A stretch of DNA of 8,684 nucleotides. Origin: an uncultured Oscillospiraceae bacterium (GTDB lineage Bacteria > Bacillota > Clostridia > Oscillospirales > Ruminococcaceae). The stretch lies in NCBI GenBank assembly GCA_910587465.1, contig CAJUMS010000099.1, forward strand, positions 1 through 8,684, written 5' to 3'. Position 1 is the first letter of the stretch. Each line of letters starts with the position of its first letter. The notes below the pieces were generated by a model, which was given only the letters and a program-made list of their open reading frames with translations, searched no databases and was not told the DNA's origin. Shown here piece by piece: positions 1 through 6,210 of the stretch. The position numbers and the translations under genes were made by a program.

Positions 1-34
1 AAAAGTTTGAAAATCAGTAAAACCGACAGCACCG

Positions 35-64
35 AAAAAAGGGCGCACAAAAGTAAGCCGCCCT
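35..64 (-). terminator. Terminator-like hairpin behind the transposase
   Basis: Read on the minus strand, AGGGCG (64-59) pairs with CGCCCT (45-40) around a 13-nt loop and is followed at once by five T residues (39-35). It begins 29 bp after the transposase stop codon. This fits an intrinsic terminator for the transposase transcript. The stem is only six pairs and the loop is large, so efficiency is uncertain. It could also belong to the flanking DNA if the element ends before it. Confidence 0.45.
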
Positions 65-93
65 AAAACGGCAAAAAAACAATTGTGAGATGG

Positions 94-1353
94 CTATGAA
101 CTGGTGCCGGCAAGTTCATCCTTGAAGATATATCCGCGTTTTCTAAGTAGAGCAAGCCCTTCCGATTTGGAAATGACAACAGAATGTTCGGTAAGTTTGT
201 CGGAGAGATAGCCGTTTGCGGAATAAGGCTCAAGCTTGGAAAGTATGTTCCATATAGCGGTCAGGAGCATACGGCAAACAGCGATAATCGCTTTCTTGTG
301 CCCGCGGCGAGGTTTTATTCTGCGATAACGTTCCCCAAATTCGGGGTGGTCTTTGGATTTGATAAGCGCGTTTGCGATCTGTACAAGGATCGGCTTGAGA
401 AAAGATCCGGCACGGGATATTCTTGTGGATTTGACCTTTTGTGCGCCGCTGTCGTTGCGAGGACAACAGCCGCTCCATGAAACGAGGTGCTTGGATGTGG
501 GAAATACCGACATATCCGCGCCGATTTCCGATAATATGCGGATAGCTGTTAAAGGCTCTTTTGAAAAACCGGGAACGGTTCTGATCAGATCAAGCACAGC
601 GGTATGCGGTTCGCTAATCCGGAATATTTCGGAATCAAGTTTGTCAATACGCTTTTGCTGCTCATCAATAAAGTCAAGGCAGATTTTAAGTTTTGTCGCT
701 TGTTCACAGCAGATTGCGCCATCAACAGCTGCTTGAATTTCCTCAATAGGTGTTTTGCAGCGTTTATGAATGAAAGGCGTTACATCAAAGGACTTGCCGG
801 GATAGTCAAGAATTTGCCGGATGATGGAACGCGAGGATTTACCGAACACATCCGAAAACACATCATCCAGTTTGAGATTGGAAACGGTAAGGCAATTGAG
901 CGCACGGTTTTTCATACCGGTAACCTGATAAGTCAGCTTCATACGAAATCGCAAAAGATCACGAAGATGTCGAATATCCGGCGGTGGAATAAAGCTCGGT
1001 TTGATCATATCGCACATAAACAGATCGCATATCCATTTCGCGTCTTTGCGGTCAGTTTTATTGCCCTTCTGCGGTTTTGTGTATTTGGGGTGAGCAAGCG
1101 TGACCCAACAGGTTTTTTCAAGAATATTGAAAACAGGAATCCAATATTTACCGGAAGATTCCATACAAACTTCTGTACAGGAATATTTCGCAAGCCAGTC
1201 AGCCAACTCCCGTAGTCCTTTTGAAAATGAGGAAAAGCGAGCTTGCTTGTATTCTGTGCGGCTGTTGGAATCGGTTATTCCGATACAGGCATAGATCCAC
1301 GTTTTGTGAATGTCCAGACCACAACAGTTCTTTCGGAAGATTTTAAATGCCAT
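94..1353 (-). CDS. IS110-family transposase (RNA-guided DEDD/serine recombinase)
   Basis: The 419-residue protein has the two-part layout of IS110 recombinases. The N-terminal RuvC-like DEDD domain shows D14 (GLDIHK), E65 (CMESSGKYW), and D101 and D104 (NKTDRKDAKW). The C-terminal Transposase_20 domain starts near residue 255 (IRTVPGF, ILSEIG) and holds SWSGCCPRNDSGAQK, where S302 is the likely nucleophilic serine, followed by STRISRAGSFLKPILVQ. The middle (about 150-250) is helical and charged. It is longer than the roughly 326-residue IS621 enzyme, mostly because of the middle and C-terminal tail. The start is ATG 1353-1351 with GGAGGT at 1364-1359, five bases upstream. All catalytic residues are present and the frame is open, so it is probably active. 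By family knowledge it excises a circular form and inserts it at a site chosen by a bridge RNA made from the same element. Confidence 0.95.
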   Translation of the reverse strand: MAFKIFRKNCCGLDIHKTWIYACIGITDSNSRTEYKQARFSSFSKGLRELADWLAKYSCTEVCMESSGKYWIPVFNILEKTCWVTLAHPKYTKPQKGNKTDRKDAKWICDLFMCDMIKPSFIPPPDIRHLRDLLRFRMKLTYQVTGMKNRALNCLTVSNLKLDDVFSDVFGKSSRSIIRQILDYPGKSFDVTPFIHKRCKTPIEEIQAAVDGAICCEQATKLKICLDFIDEQQKRIDKLDSEIFRISEPHTAVLDLIRTVPGFSKEPLTAIRILSEIGADMSVFPTSKHLVSWSGCCPRNDSGAQKVKSTRISRAGSFLKPILVQIANALIKSKDHPEFGERYRRIKPRRGHKKAIIAVCRMLLTAIWNILSKLEPYSANGYLSDKLTEHSVVISKSEGLALLRKRGYIFKDELAGTSS

Positions 1354-1358
1354 AGTTT

Positions 1359-1364
1359 ACCTCC
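1359..1364 (-). promoter_or_regulatory. Transposase ribosome binding site
   Basis: Minus-strand GGAGGT lies five bases before the ATG of the transposase and fixes that start. It sits just downstream of the putative bridge-RNA region, so translation and guide-RNA production share one leader. Confidence 0.8.
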
Positions 1365-1387
1365 TCAATAAATTTGAGAGAAACGGC

Positions 1388-1565
1388 ATTGACTGATCCT
1401 CCGGCAAAATCGAGTCGATTTGAAAGAGATAAGTTTACGGGCTGTTTGTTTGCGCCATTCATTGATGCCTTAACGGAGAACCGAACCATATAATAATGCG
1501 GGGTTGCCGCTATTCAGCCCCGCCACTCACCTCCTCGGTTTCTGTAGTTGACCGCTTCCCTCAAC
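1388..1565 (-). ncRNA. Candidate IS110 bridge RNA (guide RNA)
   Basis: The leader upstream of the transposase has ordered structure. Read 5'->3' on the minus strand there is: a 5' stem-loop, GTAGTTGA (1551-1544 on the 3' arm as its complement) pairing across 1568-1561 with 1551-1544; then an outer stem AGAAACCGA (1543-1535) with TCGGTTCT (1484-1477), one A bulged; then an internal loop of 11 nt (1534-1524) facing 13 nt (1497-1485); then a perfect inner stem GCGGGG (1523-1518) with CCCCGC (1503-1498) closing a 14-nt loop. This stem/internal-loop/stem/loop form is the layout of the target-binding loop of known IS110 bridge RNAs. A second, donor-binding loop should lie in about 1476-1390; I see only weaker pairings there (for example AAATCG 1421-1416 with CGATTT 1412-1407). 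The 3' end is a guess from the 177-nt length of the IS621 RNA. Confidence 0.6.
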
Positions 1566-1577
1566 TACTATTATACC
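1548..1577 (+). promoter_or_regulatory. Possible outward promoter towards the ABC operon
   Basis: On the plus strand TTGACC (1548-1553) is followed after 18 bp by TATACC (1572-1577), or after 15 bp by TATTAT (1569-1574). Either pair is a moderate sigma-70 match. It would start a transcript near 1580-1585, just before the leader hairpins of the ABC operon. The -35 lies inside the IS110 leader, so this would be an IS-supplied promoter. Spacing is not ideal for either -10 choice and the call is weak. Confidence 0.3.
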
Positions 1578-1578
1578 A
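1570..1578 (-). promoter_or_regulatory. Extended -10 promoter for the IS110 leader RNA
   Basis: The minus strand reads TGGTATAAT at 1578-1570, a perfect extended -10 element. Transcription should begin near 1562-1565, inside the left arm of the 5' stem-loop. The hexamer 17 bp further upstream (TTTCGC, 1598-1593) is a poor -35. This fits the known IS110 arrangement in which the circular form joins the right end to the left end and so supplies a better -35. Confidence 0.6.
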
Positions 1579-1592
1579 CATTATTTTATTGA

Positions 1593-1641
1593 GCGAAAGT
1601 ACCTTTTCATAACCTAATTGGTGCCTTTCGCAGAAAGGCGG
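1593..1641 (+). promoter_or_regulatory. Competing leader hairpins that mask the ABC ribosome binding site
   Basis: Two hairpins share one arm. GCGAAAG (1593-1599) can pair with CTTTCGC (1625-1631). Alternatively GCCTTTC (1623-1629) pairs with GAAAGGC (1633-1639) around the 3-nt loop GCA. The second hairpin covers most of the Shine-Dalgarno AGGCGG (1636-1641), which lies nine bases before the ATG at 1651; the first hairpin frees it. The geometry is that of a translational attenuator. No leader peptide is visible, so what would shift the balance is unknown. Confidence 0.45.
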
Positions 1642-1650
1642 ATTATAATA

Positions 1651-2310
1651 ATGATTACTGTAAACAATGTTGTTAAAGAGTACAATTTCGGAACGGACAA
1701 CAAAATAAATGCTCTTGATGGTTGCTCTCTCGTAATTAACGATGGAGAAATTGTTTTTGTCGTGGGAAAAAGCGGTTCGGGGAAATCAACTCTTCTTCAC
1801 ATCATCGGCGGTCTTGATAAACCTACTTCTGGTAATGTAACATACAACGAAAAAGAAATATCATCTCTTTCGGAAAGTGCCTTATCACTATTTAGGCGTG
1901 ACCACATTGGTTATGTTTTTCAAGAATATAATTTAGTTCCTGAATTAACAGCAGAAGAAAACATAAAGTACCCAGCCATGCTACAGAGAAAGACCGTTGA
2001 CAAGAAGCTGTTTAATTATCTTATTGAAACATTAGGACTGAGCAACAGAACTTCACACTTACCATCACAGCTTTCCGGAGGGCAACAACAACGGGTAGCA
2101 ATCGCAAGAGCATTAATGATGGATCCAAAGGTTGTTTTATGTGATGAACCTACGGGAAATTTAGATAGCAAATCCTCCGAGGCAGTTCAAAACATTTTGC
2201 TTAGTCTGAACGAAGAACTTAAAAAAACGATTGTAATTGTTACTCATGACAAGGAATTTTCGGAAAAAGGTGGAAGGATAATAGAAATTAGTGATGGAAG
2301 GATTGTATAA
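1651..2310 (+). CDS. ABC transporter ATP-binding protein (MacB/LolD/BceA type)
   Basis: This 219-residue cytoplasmic ATPase has every nucleotide-binding motif: Walker A GKSGSGKST (39-47), Q-loop Q91 in YVFQEYNLVPELT, signature LSGGQQQR (141-148), Walker B VVLCDEPTGNLD (161-172, catalytic E166) and switch histidine H199 in IVTHD. The size and the DEPTGNLD and GLDKPTSG wording place it in the MacB/LolD/FtsE-like group, whose members power mechanotransmission or export by FtsX-type permeases. A frame extension back to TTG 1618 exists, but ATG 1651 is the better start because the family begins with I-x-V-x-N-V-x-K at this point and AGGCGG (1636-1641) is well spaced. It is translationally coupled to the permease, which starts one base after its stop. 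The substrate cannot be read from this subunit. Confidence 0.93.
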   Translation: MITVNNVVKEYNFGTDNKINALDGCSLVINDGEIVFVVGKSGSGKSTLLHIIGGLDKPTSGNVTYNEKEISSLSESALSLFRRDHIGYVFQEYNLVPELTAEENIKYPAMLQRKTVDKKLFNYLIETLGLSNRTSHLPSQLSGGQQQRVAIARALMMDPKVVLCDEPTGNLDSKSSEAVQNILLSLNEELKKTIVIVTHDKEFSEKGGRIIEISDGRIV

Positions 2311-2311
2311 A

Positions 2312-4687
2312 ATGAAATACATACTAAGACTTGTGCTTAAAAACATACTTTTTAACAAAAAGAAAACTATTTCAGCCACTATTGGAACCTTTCTTTGTGC
2401 ATTTTTCTTTTCAATTGAGATTACTATGATTTATTCCAATGTAATTTATAACAATAATATGCTTGAAAACACATTTGGTTTACACGATGGCATATATTGT
2501 ACCGATGAACTGGGGTTACACGAAATCGTTGGAAATTCAAATTGTAAAACGATTGGCATTATTTCTGTATATTTTCAGTCCGAAGATAATAATGGTTCAA
2601 CAAAAAGGAAAGTTGTTGGTGGTACATTTGATCAAAAAGCAACAGAGCTTTGCAGTCTACATATAACGGAGGGCACATTTCCCGTTTACAATGATGAAAT
2701 AATGCTTGAAAAATCACTACTAAGTGTGATGTTTTGTGACAAAACAATTGGAGATACCATTGAATTGACGGTTAATGAAAAAACAAAGAAGTTCACTATC
2801 AGCGGAGCATACGAAAACATCTCCGCAACGCAATGGGACATACAACAGTATAATGTACCGTTTGTAAATGCAATTGTAGCAAATGAGATTTGTGAATCAG
2901 CAAAATATTACTTTTTACCGGTTATACAAAATGAAAAAATAGAGTTATCCGACAGTAACATATTATTTTGCCCTAACAACCGAGATAACTACGACATTTT
3001 TTCAGCAATTTCAGGGGGAAACTTTAACAATGGTATAATTATACTCGTTCTAACATTGAGTGTTTTCACATTTGTTGCTATGATTGCATTGTCATATATA
3101 ATCAAAAAAGGTGAGGAGAAGACGATAGGTCTTTGGAAGTCGATTAACTTTTCCACAAATGATATTTTTGTGTTTTATGTTACGAGACTTCTAATCTTGA
3201 ATGTTCCCTCGATTGCGCTTGGTTCAGTATTGGGATATGCATTGCAATGCTCTTTGGGTAGCTTGTATGGTAATTGCTTGATTTGCTTGATTTGCTTTGC
3301 TGTTTGCTTATCTGTGGTTGTAATATCTTATTCCTTCTTCATAGGCGTAGAAATCAAAAAGACCACATTCGAGAACCTAAGTTATTCAGTAAAATGCAAG
3401 GAAGTCAGAACGACAAATTTTTCAACTGGGAATCCGATTTTGCTTTACTCAATAAAAAACTATATTTTGAATGGAAAAGAAATTGCTATGTCTAGTGTTT
3501 CGCTTTTTCTTGCATTGTTCATACTTTTAATTTCTTCCTCTGTAATGGCAAATGCTGAGGATTATTTAAATAAAAGCAAGCGCGTATATGATGTGCTGCT
3601 GAATTTTTCTCCGCATACAGTTACCTCACTAAACATCTCTTTGTATGGTGAAGCGGGTTTGTCTAATCAAGAATATAATTTGTTGAAGGAAAAAACCGAT
3701 GAAATTATTGGCATTAAATCACTATACGTTTATGAGGTAACAGAGGAACCTTTAAACCCGAGCAATGTTGATGAGCAGATTATTCACGACAGGGAAATAC
3801 TCGGCTTCCCTTTAAATAATCTCGTAGAGGGCAGACTATTAGGGGTTGATGATGAAACCATCAATTTGCTCAAAAAAAATACGATAGGCGGAAAGTTAGA
3901 CATTGATGAGCTTCAGAACGGTAAAAGTATTGCTATTTGTGTAAATTCACAGGATGAATCCACACATTCAGTTGGTGATAAAATTACCCTGGCATTTGCA
4001 ATAAACGAAAATATCAACGCTCCGTCATATGATGAAATATCCTATCATGAAATTGAAGTAACTGTAACGGCATTAATTGATATTGGCGAAAGCGAGAATA
4101 TGTTGTCTGAATGTATACAAGGCGGTTTTTTATGGTCTGAAAAGGCGTTTGACTCTGTAAATGTTACCAAGAATTATTCCGATGTTTATTCCATAATCGG
4201 TAACCATGATGACTTTTATGAAATAATTGACGAATTTGAGTCGTATTATGGAAAGTTTCTCAATGTATATGACTTTTCTAAAGAACGCGAAAATTATGAA
4301 AAGTTTTTTTATTCACTTAGAGAGATTTCCCTAGTAATTTCAATAGGATTGTCGTTTTTTTCAATTCTATTTTGCGCTATAACAGCATTTTCACGGATTG
4401 TTCGAAGGCGAGATATATTTGGGTGTCTACGGGCTATTGGTCTTACAAACTTTCAGTTGACAAAAATTATTTTCATTGAAAATGGGCTATCTATTGCGAT
4501 TTCATCAGTGCTTGGAATAATATGTGGTCTAATTGTTATTTTAATTATGAACACACCGATTTCTGGAATTTTACTTGCATTTTCGTTGTTTGCCGCAAAT
4601 TTGATTTCTGTTTCACTTATAAGTTATGTAGCAGCAAAAATATTTTTCTCTAAAACTGTTGTAGAGTGTATTTCTTTTGTTGATTAA
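2312..4687 (+). CDS. ABC transporter permease, FtsX/MacB type with two extracellular domains
   Basis: The 791-residue membrane protein is read from ATG 2312, with GGAAGG (2296-2301) ten bases upstream; GTG 2291 and ATG 2294 are in frame but lack this site. Approximate membrane segments are 20-43, 241-264, 293-313, 321-343, 392-412, 672-694, 724-746 and 750-778. The layout is one helix, an extracellular domain (about 44-240), three helices, then the same plan again with a second extracellular domain (about 413-671). The C-terminal FtsX domain keeps the coupling helix IFGCLRAIGLTNFQLTKI (702-719), which contacts the ATPase; the matching part of the first half (EEKTIGLWKSINFS, near 268-281) is degenerate. 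Two-domain permeases of about 800 residues of this kind occur in Firmicutes antimicrobial-peptide, bacteriocin-immunity and lipoprotein-type exporters. No substrate, sensor kinase or membrane-fusion protein is evident nearby. Base composition is clearly AT-rich relative to the flanking mobile elements. Confidence 0.9.
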   Translation: MKYILRLVLKNILFNKKKTISATIGTFLCAFFFSIEITMIYSNVIYNNNMLENTFGLHDGIYCTDELGLHEIVGNSNCKTIGIISVYFQSEDNNGSTKRKVVGGTFDQKATELCSLHITEGTFPVYNDEIMLEKSLLSVMFCDKTIGDTIELTVNEKTKKFTISGAYENISATQWDIQQYNVPFVNAIVANEICESAKYYFLPVIQNEKIELSDSNILFCPNNRDNYDIFSAISGGNFNNGIIILVLTLSVFTFVAMIALSYIIKKGEEKTIGLWKSINFSTNDIFVFYVTRLLILNVPSIALGSVLGYALQCSLGSLYGNCLICLICFAVCLSVVVISYSFFIGVEIKKTTFENLSYSVKCKEVRTTNFSTGNPILLYSIKNYILNGKEIAMSSVSLFLALFILLISSSVMANAEDYLNKSKRVYDVLLNFSPHTVTSLNISLYGEAGLSNQEYNLLKEKTDEIIGIKSLYVYEVTEEPLNPSNVDEQIIHDREILGFPLNNLVEGRLLGVDDETINLLKKNTIGGKLDIDELQNGKSIAICVNSQDESTHSVGDKITLAFAINENINAPSYDEISYHEIEVTVTALIDIGESENMLSECIQGGFLWSEKAFDSVNVTKNYSDVYSIIGNHDDFYEIIDEFESYYGKFLNVYDFSKERENYEKFFYSLREISLVISIGLSFFSILFCAITAFSRIVRRRDIFGCLRAIGLTNFQLTKIIFIENGLSIAISSVLGIICGLIVILIMNTPISGILLAFSLFAANLISVSLISYVAAKIFFSKTVVECISFVD

Positions 4688-4800
4688 TGCTCACGCGATG
4701 ATCAATCGTCATCCTTTAACATCAAAAACTAATTATTCACCAGATAACAAAAAACTATTGCTCCGCCAATTAAACGTTTCCGCAATTTGAACTTGAAATC

Positions 4801-4811
4801 GCATCTCTAAA
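4801..4811 (+). repeat. Extra left-end fragment of the MITE
   Basis: GCATCTCTAAA here is identical to 4870-4880 inside the left end of the hairpin element. It diverges directly afterwards. It could be the worn end of an older copy or a nested arrangement, paired with the extra right end at 5071-5087. Confidence 0.5.
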
Positions 4812-4866
4812 CGATTTGTTCAAATTTTACATTGCTATTTTGGAAATGCTTAATTGGATCATCGGT

Positions 4867-5036
4867 AGAGCATCTCTAAAAACCATAGTGCCTCAGATGC
4901 GCAGTCAGATTTTTCGTCAGATTGCATAAATTTGACGCAGGCTGGCACCTGTCAAGGAAAATTTGTGCGATATGACGGAAAATATGCAAGCATATGAGGC
5001 GCTAAGGCTTTAGTCGGTGGTTTTTAGAGGTGCCCT
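4867..5036. mobile_element. 170-bp palindromic MITE-like element
   Basis: The ends are inverted repeats: AGAGCATCTCTAAAAACCA (4867-4885) matches the reverse complement of 5018-5036 at 17 of 19 positions. Pairing continues inward. The 28 bases at 4906-4933 match the reverse complement of 4959-4986 at 23 positions, and several differences are T/C changes that would still pair as G-U in RNA. The apex is TTGACGCAGG (4932-4941) facing CCTGTCAA (4948-4955). The right arm carries about 15 extra bases near 5003-5017. No protein is encoded. This is the shape of a non-autonomous MITE; as RNA it would fold into one long hairpin between two convergent genes. The transposase that moves it is not in the window. 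The sequence CTTAATT occurs on both sides (4849-4855 area and 5035-5041) but not flush with the ends. Confidence 0.7.
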
Positions 5037-5070
5037 TAATTATACTCCTTTTGCTTGGTTTTGTAAAGAG

Positions 5071-5087
5071 GTTTTTAGAGGTTGCCT
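5071..5087 (-). repeat. Extra right-end fragment of the MITE
   Basis: GTTTTTAGAGGTTGCCT repeats the right end of the hairpin element (GTTTTTAGAGGTGCCCT at 5020-5036) with two differences and in the same orientation, about 51 bp further on. No full second element is visible between them. Confidence 0.55.
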
Positions 5088-5343
5088 ACAGTATTCCCTA
5101 AATACGTTAAACCCAAATACCATTGAGAGCATTAAAAAAAATTGCTGTGCCGCTTTCAAGGGAGATAGTTACTGAAATTCTCTTAAAACAGTATTCTTAA
5201 CCCATTTTTGGGTAATAAAACAGGCTGAACTCTACGAATTCAGTATTTCTGCGGATTTTTGCCTTGTCAGCAACAAAATTATGCTTAGAAATCTGCATGC
5301 ATTGATATACTACAGGCTATAAAATTGGTGGAAAGCAAAATCT

Positions 5344-6071
5344 TTATGTTGCTCTTTTTCGCGTTTTGGGTGAATGCTTTCTGGAGACAGTGTCCCCGTT
5401 AGGAACATCAAATCCGTTCATAAACTCAATGGGTACTGACTTCGGCGGGAACTTCTCCAACACCGCTGCTTCTACCTCGCGGCTGTCCGCATACTTAACC
5501 TTACGCTCAGACTTTTCCTCAATCGAATAGGCATTTTCAAATTTAATGCCCCACTTAAAGAACAGTTTCAGCCTTGTTTTCATCGGATGACAGCCTGTTT
5601 TCATCACAATAAAGTGACCTTTCGGCATGGATTTTAATTCATCCACTGTCATCAGCGGACGTTCGATCATCTGAAGCTGACGGTTGCTGCCGTCCCTGCT
5701 GCTTGAGCGTGTTACCGTTCCGCTGAGAACAGTCTGCTTGCCGAGGTTCTGAGACATTGCCTCGGCGGTCTTGGAGTTTGGTGCGAACGCTCCGAACAGC
5801 GTGCATTGACAGTTGTCGACGATGATTTCCGCGCCCTCTTTGCCGTATGTTTTTTCAAACTGTGCAAGGGATTGGATTATTGCCACGATAGATATTTTTC
5901 TTGAACGCGATGCCGAGAACATCATTTCGATGCCCTCAATTTTTGGCAAAGTGCCGAGCTCATCGGCATATATCATCACGCGCTTGTCAAGCTGACCGCC
6001 TTTCTCATCGGCAACTGTCAGTATCTCACGGTAAAGCTGTTGAAAAATCAGCGAAATAAGAAAATGTTTCG
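5344..6071 (-). CDS. Type IV coupling protein (VirD4/TraG family), 3' exon split by a group II intron
   Basis: About 241 C-terminal residues of a conjugative coupling ATPase are encoded here. Visible are a conserved FQQLYREILTVADEKGG stretch, the Walker B segment VMIYADELGTLPKI, then SASRSRKISIVAIIQSLAQF, EGAEIIVDN and the RPLMTVDELKSMPKGHFIV and RLKLFFKWG blocks typical of Firmicutes ICE coupling proteins. The N-terminal half with Walker A and the membrane anchor is missing because the gene is interrupted at 6071/6072 by the intron; the 5' exon must lie beyond 8684. The frame stays open a few codons into the intron (as far as an ATG at 6105), but that ATG is intron domain VI, not a real start. 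The protein links the relaxosome to the transfer channel at the inner membrane. The split falls after the first base of a codon, 31 or so residues before Walker B. Spliced, the gene looks intact at its 3' end. Confidence 0.9.
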
Positions 6072-6120
6072 ATAACGATAGGTAACTCTTTGAAGTAATC
6101 TCCAAGTTTTCCCCCGTTCC
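6072..6120 (-). ncRNA. Group II intron domain VI with branch-point adenosine
   Basis: This follows domain V directly and begins GGAACGGGGGAAAA. Near its 3' end it reads TTACCTATCGTTAT; the A at 6079, eight nucleotides from the end, is in the usual place for the bulged branch-point adenosine. The exact 3' splice site is inferred from the AY rule and the restart of coupling-protein sequence. Confidence 0.75.
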
Positions 6121-6154
6121 ACACCGTGCATGCGACTTTCACCGCACACGGCGT
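6121..6154 (-). ncRNA. Group II intron domain V (catalytic hairpin)
   Basis: The 34-nt hairpin is complete: nine base pairs from A1-U34, a two-nucleotide AU bulge, five more pairs, and a GAAA tetraloop. The catalytic triad at positions 2-4 is CGC rather than AGC. This is the strongest single proof that the element is a group II intron and that its RNA is probably catalytic. Confidence 0.93.
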
Positions 6155-6158
6155 TCCA

Positions 6159-6167
6159 TCAATATTA
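6159..6167 (-). other. 3' side of the domain IV closing stem
   Basis: Minus-strand TAATATTGA here is a perfect nine-base complement of TCAATATTA at 8165-8157. The two flank the maturase gene and would close domain IV, with domain III just outside one side and domain V just outside the other. Confidence 0.6.
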
Positions 6168-6210
6168 CAATTTCATCAGATTGATATTACTTTCAAAGTT
6201 ATCAAAACAA

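Larger units (their letters stand above)
1..1590 (-). mobile_element. IS110-family insertion sequence (ends approximate)
   Basis: The element consists of a minus-strand transposase gene (94-1353), a non-coding structured leader of about 210-240 nt in front of it (1354 to about 1590), and a short tail behind it. IS110 elements usually lack clear terminal inverted repeats and often leave no target duplication, so exact ends cannot be read from one copy. The left end (upstream of the transposase) probably lies between the -10 box at 1570-1575 and about 1592. The right end lies somewhere in 1-93 or before the window. A long non-coding region upstream rather than downstream of the gene points to the IS110 rather than the IS1111 subgroup. 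The call is secure; the boundaries are inferred. Confidence 0.8.
4688..5343. other. Gene-free interval holding MITE-like repeats
   Basis: No reading frame with coding character or ribosome binding site is visible on either strand. The central part is the hairpin element at 4867-5036, with partial copies of its ends at 4801-4811 and 5071-5087. The rest (4688-4800 and 5088-5343) is AT-rich and shows only short inverted repeats without a T-tract, such as ACCCA/TGGGT at 5200-5213 and CTGAA/TTCAG at 5225-5243. It separates the convergent ends of the ABC operon and the coupling-protein gene. Confidence 0.7.

Noticed and set aside
604..1215. 203-residue open frame on the plus strand opposite the transposase
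   Set aside because: It is the antisense of a well-supported transposase gene, has no ribosome binding site and shows no domain-like sequence.
1618..1650. Longer N-terminus for the ABC ATPase from TTG 1618
   Set aside because: It would start inside the leader hairpins without a ribosome binding site, and the family N-terminus begins at the ATG at 1651.
4697..4713. GATGA/TCATC inverted repeat just after the permease as a terminator
   Set aside because: The stem is only five pairs and no T-tract follows.
5200..5213. ACCCA/TGGGT hairpin as terminator of the coupling gene
   Set aside because: The stem has five pairs, it lies about 130 bp past the stop codon and there is no T-tract on the minus strand directly after it.
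6072..6105. ATG at 6105 as the start of a short coupling protein
   Set aside because: The first eleven codons are group II intron domain VI and the frame resemblance to the family begins only after the splice site.
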